This document shows positions 17,026 to 25,913 of a stretch of 64,000 bases of DNA, in pieces. Within the stretch, counting starts at the first letter, position 1, and each line of letters opens with the position of its first letter. The notes under the pieces are model-generated. The model ran no database searches. It had not been told where the DNA came from and saw only the letters and a list, made by a program, of their open reading frames with translations. The translations under genes were made by a program, and so were the position numbers. The stretch lies in assembly GCF_020687165.1 (NCBI RefSeq), contig NZ_JAJEQC010000009.1; one strand, 5' to 3'. This DNA comes from Hominenteromicrobium mulieris. Its GTDB lineage: Bacteria > Bacillota > Clostridia > Oscillospirales > Acutalibacteraceae.

Positions 17026-17859
17026 ATGGGCATCAGCAAAAAGCTTGAAACGATTTATCACAACGGACAGCCGGACGGTATTCGCTCCATCCGCCGCAGT
17101 TTATCTACCATGACGACGTATGTGATACCGCGCCCACTGCTTTCCGAAGCGAAGAACATTACGGGCATCAACCGGCACGGCATTTATTATTTAATAAATG
17201 AGAGCGAAGACAATAGGATCGCGCAAATTTACATCGGTCAGACGCGCAACGGCATTTTGCGGCTGGACGACCACAATCGCTCGAAAGATTTTTGGAACAA
17301 AGCCATCATGTTTTTGGCGGAGAGCAAGACCTTTACGCTGGATATGATCAGCGGGCTTGAAAAATACGCGATCATCAAAGCGCAGGAATCCAAGCGCTAC
17401 ACGGTGGAAAACAGTGTTGTGCCGAAATATGAGATCGACGAATATGACCTTGCCACTGTGGAGGAAGTCTACGATGAAATTCAGTTCATCATGGCGACGC
17501 TGGGCTATAAAATGAACGATGCAAAAGCGATGCAGAGCGAAGAAACGGTTTTACATACAACACGTAACGGCATAGAAGCGTTTGGCGTGTATGACGGCGA
17601 GCGGTTCGAGGTGCTGGAGGGCTCGCGTATCGGGCGCACGGAATATAAAAGCCTTTCACCGACCATTGCGCGCCAGAGACGATCAGCTCTGAAAAACGGA
17701 GACGTGACCGATGTAAACAGCGAATATGTGCTGAACAAATCGATGTCGTTTTCGTCGCCGAGCTCGGCCGCTATGTTCGTCCTCGGTACAAGTGCGAACG
17801 GTTGGGTGGAATGGAAAAGTAAGGATGGCAAGACGCTGGATAAGCTTTTCAGAAAGTAA
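17026..17859 (+). CDS. GIY-YIG nuclease-domain protein with C-terminal DUF4357
   Basis: This 277-residue protein has a GIY-YIG-type domain at about residues 50-125 (GIYYLINES, then IYIGQTRNGILRLDDH, and a Glu in LEKYAIIKAQ). The C-terminus has a DUF4357-like module (MFVLGTSANGWVEWKSKDGK). Similar proteins occur singly or with restriction genes, and the role may be DNA cleavage or repair. GAGCAGAGG lies upstream of the ATG. It is monocistronic, and a weak hairpin follows at 17872-17907. Its base composition is like the chromosome, not the neighbouring island. Confidence 0.8.
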   Translation: MGISKKLETIYHNGQPDGIRSIRRSLSTMTTYVIPRPLLSEAKNITGINRHGIYYLINESEDNRIAQIYIGQTRNGILRLDDHNRSKDFWNKAIMFLAESKTFTLDMISGLEKYAIIKAQESKRYTVENSVVPKYEIDEYDLATVEEVYDEIQFIMATLGYKMNDAKAMQSEETVLHTTRNGIEAFGVYDGERFEVLEGSRIGRTEYKSLSPTIARQRRSALKNGDVTDVNSEYVLNKSMSFSSPSSAAMFVLGTSANGWVEWKSKDGKTLDKLFRK

Positions 17860-17871
17860 ATACGAAAATAA

Positions 17872-17915
17872 GAGCGCAGGCGCACGAAAATGGCGTATCT
17901 GCGCTTTGCTCATTT
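17872..17915 (+). terminator. possible terminator after the GIY-YIG gene
   Basis: GCGCAG and CTGCGC form a stem with an extra inner pairing and a short T-containing tail. The T run is weak. The following 300 bases (17916-18228) hold no gene I can support apart from the promoter of the PadR gene. Confidence 0.4.
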
Positions 17916-18173
17916 TGCTAAGTGCTTTGCGGGGCATTTTTTCTTTAGGAACATTTCGGTTAATATGATCGTACCGGTCTGCTCGATTTGCTTGCGGTGC
18001 TGCCCGTTGAAGCCGAAGCAGAAGACGTGCCCGAAGAAGCCGCGCCGCTTGACAACTAAGACAATAATGCCGATATATAAATCTTTAAAACAGTATAAAT
18101 TGCGCATGTTCTGCGTGCTGCTATCATGGCATATGAAAATTTGCTTGTTAATACATTTTATTAAAAATAGGTA

Positions 18174-18210
18174 TTGACTTGTAATTTAATTTGCTGTAGA
18201 CTACTACTTG
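18174..18210 (+). promoter_or_regulatory. candidate promoter and operator of the PadR gene
   Basis: TTGACT (18174) and TAGACT (18197) are 17 bases apart. The palindrome GTAG-A-CTAC overlaps the -10 region, a place where an autoregulating PadR repressor could bind. This is inference from position and symmetry. Confidence 0.45.
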
Positions 18211-18228
18211 ATAGGGGGTATCTCCACT

Positions 18229-18564
18229 ATGGCTATTGATACCATGAAAAAAGGCTCCATAGAAATGCTCACGCTGTTTTTGCTGTGTGAAGAAGACGCA
18301 TATGGTTATCAGCTTGTGCAGAAAATCAAGGAGCGAAGCAAAGGTTTAATTACAGTGCAGGAGGGATCTTTTTATCCGCTTCTGTACCGCTTGGCGGATG
18401 ATGGGTACATCACCGGCGAGGAGGTCGTAACGCGCATGAGCACGGGGCGTTCCCGCATGCGTGTGATTTATCATATCGAAAATGCCGGGCGCGAACGGTT
18501 GGCGTCTTTAAAAAAAGACTATGAAACCGTTCAGCAGGGTATCCATAATATTCTTGATTCTTAA
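18229..18564 (+). CDS. PadR family transcriptional regulator
   Basis: This 111-residue winged-helix regulator matches the PadR core: LTLFLLCEEDAYGYQLVQ at residues 14-31, EGSFYPLLYRLADDGYI in the recognition region, and YHIENAGRERLASLK before the C-terminal helix. The ATG at 18229 is chosen with AGGGGG upstream; an in-frame TTG at 18208 is an alternative. A terminator follows 30 bases later, so it lacks the usual co-transcribed membrane or transporter partner. Its target is unknown. Confidence 0.88.
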   Translation: MAIDTMKKGSIEMLTLFLLCEEDAYGYQLVQKIKERSKGLITVQEGSFYPLLYRLADDGYITGEEVVTRMSTGRSRMRVIYHIENAGRERLASLKKDYETVQQGIHNILDS

Positions 18565-18596
18565 TTTGCTTACAAGTTTTCACTCAAATCCCATAG

Positions 18597-18638
18597 AAAA
18601 GCAGCTGCTCTTTTTAACAAGGAGCAGCTGCTTTTTTG
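18597..18638 (+). terminator. terminator after the PadR gene
   Basis: AAAAGCAGCTGCTC and GAGCAGCTGCTTTT form a perfect 14-bp stem, followed by a T run. Confidence 0.9.
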
Positions 18639-18787
18639 TGGGGAAAGACCACTCCGAAATCAACCGCATAATGATGGCGTAGGTTTCGGAGATATGGGCG
18701 CACTCGGAGGCTTCTGTTTACACTGGAAATTGAAGCGGGAATATGGTAAAATAGCGGTACAGTCAAAATGAAGATAGGGGAACAAAA

Positions 18788-18835
18788 ATGACAAAAATCT
18801 TATTTATCTGCCACGGCAGGATTTGCCGGGCATGA
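18788..18835 (+). pseudogene. severed 5' end of a low-molecular-weight tyrosine phosphatase gene
   Basis: Behind a GGGGAACAAAA ribosome site, the ATG at 18788 encodes MTKILFICHGRICRA and then stops. This is the start of an LMW-PTP including the beginning of its P-loop (C-x5-R). The full gene, starting MIKVLFICHGNICRSPMAE, lies 15.9 kb away at 34701. The reading is that an island inserted into the first codons of the gene. The fragment keeps the original promoter side of the chromosome. Confidence 0.82.
18801..18818 (+). repeat. left attachment-site repeat of the island (attL core)
   Basis: TATTTATCTGCCACGGCA here matches 34714-34731 with one difference; the last 10 bases (TGCCACGGCA) are identical. 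The repeats bound the integrase island and fall at the same codons of the phosphatase gene. Confidence 0.75.
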
Positions 18836-18898
18836 TGAAAAGTCTCATATCGTCTCATTAGCCCCGTTTTTAAGCGTTTTTTGTGTTTCAATCTCAAA

Positions 18899-18917
18899 TT
18901 TACCAAAGATTTACCAA
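18899..18917 (+). repeat. left arm-type integrase site candidates
   Basis: There are two direct TTTACCAA repeats (18899 and 18910), 11 bases apart. The right end of the island has the same pair at 34542 and 34554. Paired short direct repeats near both ends are the expected layout of arm-type sites for Tn916-like integrases. Confidence 0.6.
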
Positions 18918-18972
18918 TATTTCTGGAGAGTCAGACTTGCGATTCTAACACCAGAATAAGGAAATCAATACC

Positions 18973-19371
18973 ATGACTGAGATGAAGAAACACATTTATG
19001 ATGAAAGTAATGGCCTTTGGTATGAACACATTGGCGATTATTATATTCCGGTTCTTACCCTGTCCTCTGAGGAGCAGCGCCCCATTGGTAAATGGGGACG
19101 GATGCACCGGGACTACCTCAAAGAGCATTGCCCAATCCTCTTTAATGATCTTGTTCTCAGCGGTCAACTCTGGACATATCTGGCTGATCTGAACGAGCAG
19201 GCGCAGGAGCGTTTGTCCCTGATTATCGAGCAGATGAAGGCATCTGAGGGCGTGACGGAGGAACTGAAAGCAGATAACCAAATGGCATGGGTTGGTGCCA
19301 TGAACAGCATCCGCAACCGGGCAGAGGAAATCATCCTCCAGGGACTGATCTATGGGGAGGATGAGGCATGA
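18973..19371 (+). CDS. tnpV: TnpV-like transposon-encoded protein
   Basis: This 132-residue protein carries the TnpV pattern (KKHIYDESNGLWYEHIGDYYIPVLTL, with spacing typical of the family, then RPIGKWGRMHRDYLKEH). TnpV accompanies Tn4451-like and other Clostridia elements, and its function is not established. AAGGAAATCAATACC precedes the ATG. It overlaps the next gene at ATGA. It is the first gene inside the left end of the island. Confidence 0.85.
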   Translation: MTEMKKHIYDESNGLWYEHIGDYYIPVLTLSSEEQRPIGKWGRMHRDYLKEHCPILFNDLVLSGQLWTYLADLNEQAQERLSLIIEQMKASEGVTEELKADNQMAWVGAMNSIRNRAEEIILQGLIYGEDEA

Positions 19372-19628
19372 GGCTATTGGAAGAATTTTGGTATGGAAAC
19401 ATCGAGCCGACAGAGTACGATACTTCTTCCAAGGAGTACAAGAAGCTACAGGAATTGATCTGTAGGAATGAAGAAAAACTCAAAGCCACCATGACGGATG
19501 GGCAGAAAGAGTTGTTTGAGAAATACACGGACTGCGTCCATGAGTTCCAGACCATAACCGACTGCCTGATCTTCCAGAACAGCTTCAAGCTGGGTGCCAG
19601 GATGATGGTTGAGGTCATGGAAGAATAA
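19368..19628 (+). CDS. DUF6809 family small protein
   Basis: This 86-residue protein is rich in charged helices (LLEEFWYGNIEPTEYDT, then FEKYTDCVHEFQTITDCLIFQNSFKLGARMMVEVM). It resembles the DUF6809 proteins that follow TnpV in Clostridia mobile elements. Its function is unknown. It is translationally coupled to TnpV and followed by a terminator. Confidence 0.75.
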   Translation: MRLLEEFWYGNIEPTEYDTSSKEYKKLQELICRNEEKLKATMTDGQKELFEKYTDCVHEFQTITDCLIFQNSFKLGARMMVEVMEE

Positions 19629-19649
19629 TCGAATATTTAGATAGTTGAG

Positions 19650-19696
19650 CAACACGCCGCCTATGGGAATCCCCTATGGACGGCGTGTTATTTTTG
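19650..19696 (+). terminator. terminator after tnpV-DUF6809
   Basis: AACACGCCG and CGGCGTGTT form a 9-bp stem with a 20-base loop, followed by ATTTTTG. Confidence 0.75.
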
Positions 19697-19774
19697 TGGA
19701 ACCACTTGATTTATTTCGTTTAAGCGAATATAATTATAGTGGTTTTTTGTATTGTGATTTGCGAGGTGTTTGTT

Positions 19775-19960
19775 ATGAATGGATATATTACAGTCCAGGA
19801 AGCTGCTGTAAAGTGGGGAATCACTCCCAGACAAGTTCAAATTCTATGCAAGTCGAATCGTATTGACGGTGCTACTCGCATGAGTAGAATTTGGATCATT
19901 CCAGAAAATGCAGAAAAGCCGACAAACGATAAAAGAAAGGCAGCGTACAGCAATGACTAA
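19775..19960 (+). CDS. small helix-turn-helix protein upstream of the restriction genes
   Basis: This 61-residue protein is an excisionase/MerR-like winged helix-turn-helix (YITVQEAAVKWGITPRQVQIL, then GATRMSRIWIIPENAEKP). GAGGTG lies before the ATG at 19775. Its last codons overlap the restriction enzyme start (19953). It could be a controller-type regulator timing restriction expression, or only a DNA-binding accessory. That role is inferred from position. Confidence 0.72.
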   Translation: MNGYITVQEAAVKWGITPRQVQILCKSNRIDGATRMSRIWIIPENAEKPTNDKRKAAYSND

Positions 19961-22949
19961 CCTGACTGAATTGCAGAACCTTGTAGATCGTTTTCATGCT
20001 AACATCGACTTCTATAAGGACGCAAGAAATGCTTACAATGAGCATTCTTGCAGAATTGAATATATTGATCCTCTGTTAAAGCTCTTGGGTTGGGATGTTG
20101 CAAACGAAAAAGGATTGGCACCCCAATATCGAGAAGTTATTGCGGAGAATTACTCCACTCGAACTGACCGCCCTGACTATACCATTACGCTCAGAGGTGT
20201 GCCTAAATTCTTTGTAGAAGCAAAGAAGCCTGCGGTAGATATTACCAGAGATGCAGATCCAGCTATTCAGACCAGAAAGTACGGCTGGAACGCAAAGCAT
20301 CGTCTGGCTGTTCTCACAAATTTTGAATATCTGGCAATCTACGATACCTGCCATATTGCTCACGAAGATGATGGATGTGCTGTAGCAAGATACCGGCTGT
20401 ACCATTATACTGAGTATGTAGAAAAGATTGATGAGATTGTAGGGTTGATTGCGAGAGACACCGTTTACTCTGGTGATTTTGATGCTTATTTGGATGCAAA
20501 CTTCCCCGCAACCGGAGGGCAAACCCAGCAGGTTGATACACTATTTCTTTCTCAAATCAACGAATGGCGTGTGGCTCTTAGCAACGAACTGTATGCTCAG
20601 GGTGGCCGCTATGCGTCGTTGGAAGTGTTAAACGATGTTGTGCAGGAGTTTATTAACCAAATTGTCTTCCTGAGAATTTGCGAAGATAAGAATCTGCCAC
20701 TGTATCACAAGTTGAAGGATACCATTACAGATGCCGATCAACTGCAACCCAAACTGGAGGAATTGTTCCGTTCGGCTGACCGGCGCTACAATTCTGGAAT
20801 GTTTTCCGGCGAAGACATTATTTTTGATCTTTCCTGCGAAGTTATTAAAGGCATGATTGAGGATTTGTATTACCCTCAAAGCCCTTATTTGTTTAATATT
20901 ATCGAGCCTAATTTGCTTGGAAAGATTTACGAGATATTCTTAACCGAACAGTTAGTTCTGCTCGAAAATAATACCATTGGTCTTGGCAAGAAGAAAGATT
21001 GCCAGAACAGATCTGTTGTTACAACACCAACAGAAATCGTTAAGTACATGGTCGATAAAACGCTTTCCAAAGTGTGTGAAGGAAAGACTCCCTCTGAGAT
21101 TTTGAATATCAGTGTGGCTGATATTGCCTGTGGCTCTGGCATTTTCTTGGAAGAGGCATTTGCCTATTTGCAGGATTACTGTGTGCAATGGTATATCTGC
21201 AATGGGCAAACAGATCATTTGATTGAAACGGGTATTGACTTGTATAAGCTGCCCCTTCAAGAGAAAAAAGACATTCTTTGCTCCTGCATTTACGGCATAG
21301 ATATTGACATCCATGCGGTCGAAGTTGCTAAATTCTCTTTGTTAATCAAGTTGATTGAAGATGAAACCGCACCTTCTGTATCAGAAGTTGTTCCGATTCT
21401 TCCTGATCTGGGTGACAACATTCAATTTGGAAACTCCCTTGTCAGCCAAACTGAATTGAATGGCATTAGCGGTGCCAACCGTCAGATGATGGAGATTGCT
21501 CCCTTTGACTGGAGCACAATTAACAATGGATGTGGATTTGATGTAATTATCGGCAATCCTCCGTATGTGAATACCGAGGGGATGCACGCCCTATTGCCGA
21601 GTGCCGAAGTAGAAGTCTATAAAAAGAAATATAAGACATCGCACAAGCAATTCGACAAATACTTTATTTTTATAGAGCAGGCTATCAATAAGATCAACGA
21701 AAATGGCTTGGTATGCTATATTGTACCTAATAAATTCTTCAAAATTGGCGCTGGCGAGAAGTTGCGCAACCTGATTGCAAAAGAACGGATGCTCGTCAGT
21801 CTGGATGACTTTGGAGATGCACAGCTGTTTGAGGATAAAACCATTTACAGCTCGATCATTTTACTTTCCAAGGCGAAGCAGACAAGTTTTGTTTACAGCA
21901 GCGTTGATTCTGCTAACAAACTGTGGGCAGGAGAAGAAGTGAGTTCCATTGAGCTTAATTCTTCCGTATTGAACAAGCTGCCATGGAGATTGACAACTGA
22001 CTTTGAGTTTTTGACAATGCTCCAGAGGTTGGATGAAGTATCTGTCCCCATTACAAAACACGCAGAGATATTTAACGGTATTCAGACAAGTGCAGAAAGG
22101 CCAACGCCTATATATTGGTTCTCCTCAGATGAAATTGTGGCCGAATATGCCGATACTGTTGAAATCAGCAGGGATGGCAATAATTATACTATTGAGAAGG
22201 CCTTGCTTCGCCCTTATTTTAAGCCAACCAAAAAGGCTGAGAAGGGCCTGAATTCGTATAGTATTCTTGCGACTGACAAGCAGATTATTTTCCCCTACGA
22301 TAACAACGGACATCTTATCCGCATAGATGAGATGCAAAGCTGTTATCCGGGAACATACGCTTATCTCTTAGCGCATTATGATCGTCTGGTTCCTAAGTGT
22401 GTTTCCCGTGATGGAACTCGTAACGTTCCAAACGCCACCGCAGATACATGGTACCAGTATGGCAGAACACAAGCCTTGACCGCCTTTATTAACACGCCCA
22501 AATTGATAGTTGGCGTGTTGAGCAAAGAACCCATGTATGCGATGGATACGAATGATATTCTGATTGCGTCAGGTGGTACTGCTGGATATTGTGCAGTTAG
22601 CAAAAAAGATGGTAGTCCATACGCACTTGAATACATTCAGGCATGGCTGTCAAACCCCATTACAGAGCGAATCTTGGAGATCGTAGGCAGCGATTTTGAA
22701 GGCGGATTTACTGCTCGTGGCACATTCGTTCTCTCTACACTACCCTTTGTTGAGTTGGATTTTGCCGTAGAAGAACAGAAAGCCATTCACGACAGAGTGG
22801 TAGCAGCAAGTCGAGAGATTTACGAAATCAATGATGCACTGTCTGGACGTCCCGCAAAGCGCATTGCAAATCTGTTGCAGAGACAGAAAGAAACACTTAT
22901 CTCTGAGATTCAGGGATTGATTGATCGGGTGTATAGACTCGATTATTAA
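19953..22949 (+). CDS. type IIG restriction-modification enzyme, Eco57I-like
   Basis: This 998-residue single-chain restriction endonuclease and adenine methyltransferase has an N-terminal PD-(D/E)xK nuclease, with RPDYTITL then FFVEAKKP near residues 72-95. A helical connector follows. The gamma-class N6-adenine methylase has motif I VADIACGSGIFLEEAF near residue 388 and motif IV GNPPYV near residue 533. The C-terminal 350 residues are a TaqI-like specificity domain. Length and the separate 541-residue methylase downstream match the Eco57I arrangement. The ATG at 19953 is chosen from AAAGGC upstream and homology; the frame extends to 19908. The recognition sequence is unknown. Confidence 0.9.
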   Translation: MTNLTELQNLVDRFHANIDFYKDARNAYNEHSCRIEYIDPLLKLLGWDVANEKGLAPQYREVIAENYSTRTDRPDYTITLRGVPKFFVEAKKPAVDITRDADPAIQTRKYGWNAKHRLAVLTNFEYLAIYDTCHIAHEDDGCAVARYRLYHYTEYVEKIDEIVGLIARDTVYSGDFDAYLDANFPATGGQTQQVDTLFLSQINEWRVALSNELYAQGGRYASLEVLNDVVQEFINQIVFLRICEDKNLPLYHKLKDTITDADQLQPKLEELFRSADRRYNSGMFSGEDIIFDLSCEVIKGMIEDLYYPQSPYLFNIIEPNLLGKIYEIFLTEQLVLLENNTIGLGKKKDCQNRSVVTTPTEIVKYMVDKTLSKVCEGKTPSEILNISVADIACGSGIFLEEAFAYLQDYCVQWYICNGQTDHLIETGIDLYKLPLQEKKDILCSCIYGIDIDIHAVEVAKFSLLIKLIEDETAPSVSEVVPILPDLGDNIQFGNSLVSQTELNGISGANRQMMEIAPFDWSTINNGCGFDVIIGNPPYVNTEGMHALLPSAEVEVYKKKYKTSHKQFDKYFIFIEQAINKINENGLVCYIVPNKFFKIGAGEKLRNLIAKERMLVSLDDFGDAQLFEDKTIYSSIILLSKAKQTSFVYSSVDSANKLWAGEEVSSIELNSSVLNKLPWRLTTDFEFLTMLQRLDEVSVPITKHAEIFNGIQTSAERPTPIYWFSSDEIVAEYADTVEISRDGNNYTIEKALLRPYFKPTKKAEKGLNSYSILATDKQIIFPYDNNGHLIRIDEMQSCYPGTYAYLLAHYDRLVPKCVSRDGTRNVPNATADTWYQYGRTQALTAFINTPKLIVGVLSKEPMYAMDTNDILIASGGTAGYCAVSKKDGSPYALEYIQAWLSNPITERILEIVGSDFEGGFTARGTFVLSTLPFVELDFAVEEQKAIHDRVVAASREIYEINDALSGRPAKRIANLLQRQKETLISEIQGLIDRVYRLDY

Positions 22950-22963
22950 GCGAGGTATTAACG

Positions 22964-24589
22964 ATGAGACTCAAAAAGGATAGTTCAGAGCAGAAACTAA
23001 GAGGAGCGTATTATACGCCATTGCAGCTTGCGGATGCTATGGTGGAGCTTTTTGCGTCTCAAAATATCTCTACCGTCTTGGAACCAAGTTGCGGTGATGG
23101 AGTATTTCTTGATGCGCTACAGAACCTTAATCTTCTGAATAAGGTGGATAAACTAACAGCTGTTGAAATCGAACCTGACGAAGCCGATAAAGTTCGTGAT
23201 AGGTATTCTGAATTTGAACAAATCGAAGTATGCACCGAAGACTTTTTCGACTTCTATAATCGTGTTCTCGGCAAGGAACAGTACGATTTGATTTTGGGCA
23301 ATCCCCCTTATATTCGCTATCAATATCTGAAAGAAAGCCAGCGAGAAATGCAGTCTCAAATTTTGACTTCGCATGGTATGAAAGCGAATAAATTGATAAA
23401 TGCATGGGTTGCGTTTATCGTAGCTTGTGTACAGCTATTGTCCGAAAAAGGTAAGATAGCGTTTGTTATTCCAGCTGAGATACTTCAAGTTGCGTATGCG
23501 GAGGATCTGCGCCTATATTTGGCCAATAATCTTGCGAAAATTACTCTGATCACATTTGAACAGCTTGTGTTCCCTGATATCGAGCAAGAAGTCGTTGTGT
23601 TTATTGGCGAGAAAGACGAAGAAGAAAAGGGTATTCGCATCATTGAAATGAATAATCTTAGCGGTTTTGCTCAGTTGGATCTATCTCAAAATGGATTTCA
23701 AAAGTTGCAGCACGTCAAGGAAAAATGGACAAAATATTTCGTAAACGCAGAGGAAATGTCTCTTATTCAGGAACTTCGTGCAGACAAACGCTTTGCCCAA
23801 TTTTCCGAATATGGAATTATCAATGTTGGAATTACAACAGGCAATAATGGCTACTTCTCCATTACGGAAGAAACATCTGAGCAATATCAGTTAAGTGAAG
23901 TAACCCTTCCTTTGATTGGCAGGAGTTCTCATGCACATGGAATATATTTCACAGCACAAGATTGGGAGAAAAACAAAATTGCTGGAAAGCGTGCCCGTCT
24001 AATCAGCTTCCCTGAGATTCCATACGATGAATATCCCGCCAAGCACAAAGAGTACATTTCACTCGGCGAAGCGAATGGCGAACACGAGGGCTACAAATGC
24101 TCCATCCGGGAAAGATGGTACATTGTTCCTTCTGTATGGGTTCCGGATGCGTTTTTCTTAAGAAGAAATAATTTCTATCCTAAATTTGTACTGAATAAAT
24201 GTGATGCAGTGTCAACAGACACTATGCACCGCATGAAGTTTAACGATGGCGTTGATCCAGAGAATGTCCTTCTTGCCTACTATAACAGCATCTCTTTTGC
24301 GTTCACCGAGATTTGCGGACGAAGCTATGGTGGAGGTGTTCTTGAAATCTTACCTGGTGAGATGGGCAACATTTTACTTCCCAAAGTGGAAAGGATTGAT
24401 CCTGCACTAAGGGACAAGCTGCTTGCACATATTGACGCTATAGTGCGCAATGATGAAGACATTGAACTTGCGCTGGATGTTGTTGACAAAGAACTACTTG
24501 TAGATACATTGGGGATCGATCCTGAGATATGCCGTAAATGCCGTGCTATCTGGAAAAAGATGCAGACACGCCGGTTAGGAAGAGGATGA
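22964..24589 (+). CDS. N6-adenine DNA methyltransferase, TaqI/Eco57I class
   Basis: This 541-residue stand-alone methylase presumably protects the sites cut by the upstream type IIG enzyme. SAM motif I is LEPSCGDGVFLDAL near residue 39, catalytic motif IV is GNPPYIRY near residue 112, and a C-terminal target-recognition region follows. A GAGGTATTAACG leader gives the start, 14 bases after the restriction gene. No nuclease motif is present. The pair may methylate opposite strands of an asymmetric site, as in Eco57I. Confidence 0.9.
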   Translation: MRLKKDSSEQKLRGAYYTPLQLADAMVELFASQNISTVLEPSCGDGVFLDALQNLNLLNKVDKLTAVEIEPDEADKVRDRYSEFEQIEVCTEDFFDFYNRVLGKEQYDLILGNPPYIRYQYLKESQREMQSQILTSHGMKANKLINAWVAFIVACVQLLSEKGKIAFVIPAEILQVAYAEDLRLYLANNLAKITLITFEQLVFPDIEQEVVVFIGEKDEEEKGIRIIEMNNLSGFAQLDLSQNGFQKLQHVKEKWTKYFVNAEEMSLIQELRADKRFAQFSEYGIINVGITTGNNGYFSITEETSEQYQLSEVTLPLIGRSSHAHGIYFTAQDWEKNKIAGKRARLISFPEIPYDEYPAKHKEYISLGEANGEHEGYKCSIRERWYIVPSVWVPDAFFLRRNNFYPKFVLNKCDAVSTDTMHRMKFNDGVDPENVLLAYYNSISFAFTEICGRSYGGGVLEILPGEMGNILLPKVERIDPALRDKLLAHIDAIVRNDEDIELALDVVDKELLVDTLGIDPEICRKCRAIWKKMQTRRLGRG

Positions 24590-24626
24590 CAAATACTATT
24601 ATCAAGCTGTGAAGGGTGGAATTGAT

Positions 24627-25865
24627 TTGCAAATCGGCCTACATATACCGAAAGTTCATGATATGACAACTGATACAGTTGATGTTATATCCACCTCTGC
24701 TGTCACAGCGGATGCGTCACCGGTAGTCTTGAGCCAGACGGAAATGATCCGGTTCAAGTTCTGTCCAACGCTGGTAGATAACGAGAAAGACCCCCATAAA
24801 TCTGTTTCTGGAAAATTTCTATATGAAAAGAAACGGAAAAACGATGCCGCCTTTCCGAGCGATGACAACGGGTCAGTGGTGAAGATTTCTCGTGGCTCTG
24901 TCAAAGTCGGAGATTGGATGGAACTCAATCTGAGCACAAGTGAAACATATGAGCTTTACCAAGGTTTGAAGCGGCTGTATGCGCTGTATGAAGACATGGG
25001 CGAAATCCCGTATGGTTCAGCTACTTACACCAGAGTAGACAGCAGTTTTCGCCAATTCCTTTCAATCATCCAGAATGACCCTTCTGCGGCTCGGATGATT
25101 GGCAATGAAGAAAACTATGATCTTGTAAAAACACTGCTTCGTCTCATCACTCAGACAAGTTCTTTGGAATCGTTGAAACGGAGTCTGACAGAGTTGCAAG
25201 ATGAAAATCTGCAACACCTGACAACGTCTTTGAATATCGAAAAACTCCAAAGAGTTGCAAAGCTCATGGAAGACAATCTCGAAAATGATAGTGAGGAGTT
25301 TTGGCAGACTACTGTTTTCAAAGAACATCAGTGGGTATTGGCTCAAATCTTTGCCTGTCCTTGTACGATATTTGCAGATAAAGCGTATGTTGGCGGCAAA
25401 GGAATTAACAACAGCGGTGGTAATCTATGCGACTTCATTTATCAGAACAGTCTGTCTCAAAATGTGGCGTTGATTGAGATTAAAACACCATGTACTGAAC
25501 TTATCGGAAACCAGTATCGAGGTACATACAGCTTTAGCTATGAATTGAGCGGAGCCATAAACCAAGTTCTAAATTACAGAGACAAGCTTACAAAAGAGTA
25601 TTATTCTCTGTGTCATCAGAGTTCGGAGCCTTTTGAAGTCCTGTCCCCAAAATGCGTTGTAATTATCGGGAAAATGGCTTCGCTAACCCCAGGGCAAGTT
25701 GCGGCTTTTGAAAATTTCCGTAATAGTCTGAGCAATGTGTTGATACTAACCTTCGATGAGCTTTATCAGCGGATTGTAGATTTGATTGCCGTTCTTTCTG
25801 AGTCCCCGAATCAACAACCTAGAATTTTTGAACCGGAAACCGGAAATGAGGATTTGCCGTTCTGA
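24627..25865 (+). CDS. sduA: Shedu-like anti-phage nuclease (SduA, DUF4263)
   Basis: This 412-residue protein has a variable N-terminal half and a C-terminal PD-(D/E)xK nuclease of the DUF4263/Shedu type. The cores are NLCDFIYQNS (Asp near residue 267) and VALIEIKTPCTELI (Glu and Lys near residue 284), followed by the Shedu signature SYELSGAINQVLNYRDKL. Shedu alone is known to give phage defence. The start is uncertain: a TTG at 24627 with AAGGGTGGA is favoured over a GTG at 24609 and an ATG at 24663. It sits 37 bases after the methylase, suggesting one defence operon. The N-terminal half may sense phage activity; this is not shown. Confidence 0.85.
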   Translation: MQIGLHIPKVHDMTTDTVDVISTSAVTADASPVVLSQTEMIRFKFCPTLVDNEKDPHKSVSGKFLYEKKRKNDAAFPSDDNGSVVKISRGSVKVGDWMELNLSTSETYELYQGLKRLYALYEDMGEIPYGSATYTRVDSSFRQFLSIIQNDPSAARMIGNEENYDLVKTLLRLITQTSSLESLKRSLTELQDENLQHLTTSLNIEKLQRVAKLMEDNLENDSEEFWQTTVFKEHQWVLAQIFACPCTIFADKAYVGGKGINNSGGNLCDFIYQNSLSQNVALIEIKTPCTELIGNQYRGTYSFSYELSGAINQVLNYRDKLTKEYYSLCHQSSEPFEVLSPKCVVIIGKMASLTPGQVAAFENFRNSLSNVLILTFDELYQRIVDLIAVLSESPNQQPRIFEPETGNEDLPF

Positions 25866-25913
25866 GAGAAAAAGCTAAATGCAGCCTATCGGCACATTGC
25901 TCAAGGTTTACAG

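Noticed and set aside
17890..18177. 95-residue plus-strand frame after the GIY-YIG gene
   Set aside because: Cys- and Lys-rich random-looking sequence with no ribosome site, running into the PadR promoter.
19953..24589. BREX or DISARM system
   Set aside because: The methylases could suggest PglX, but no PglZ, BrxC, BrxA or helicase genes accompany them. The size pair and the N-terminal nuclease fit an Eco57I-like system instead.
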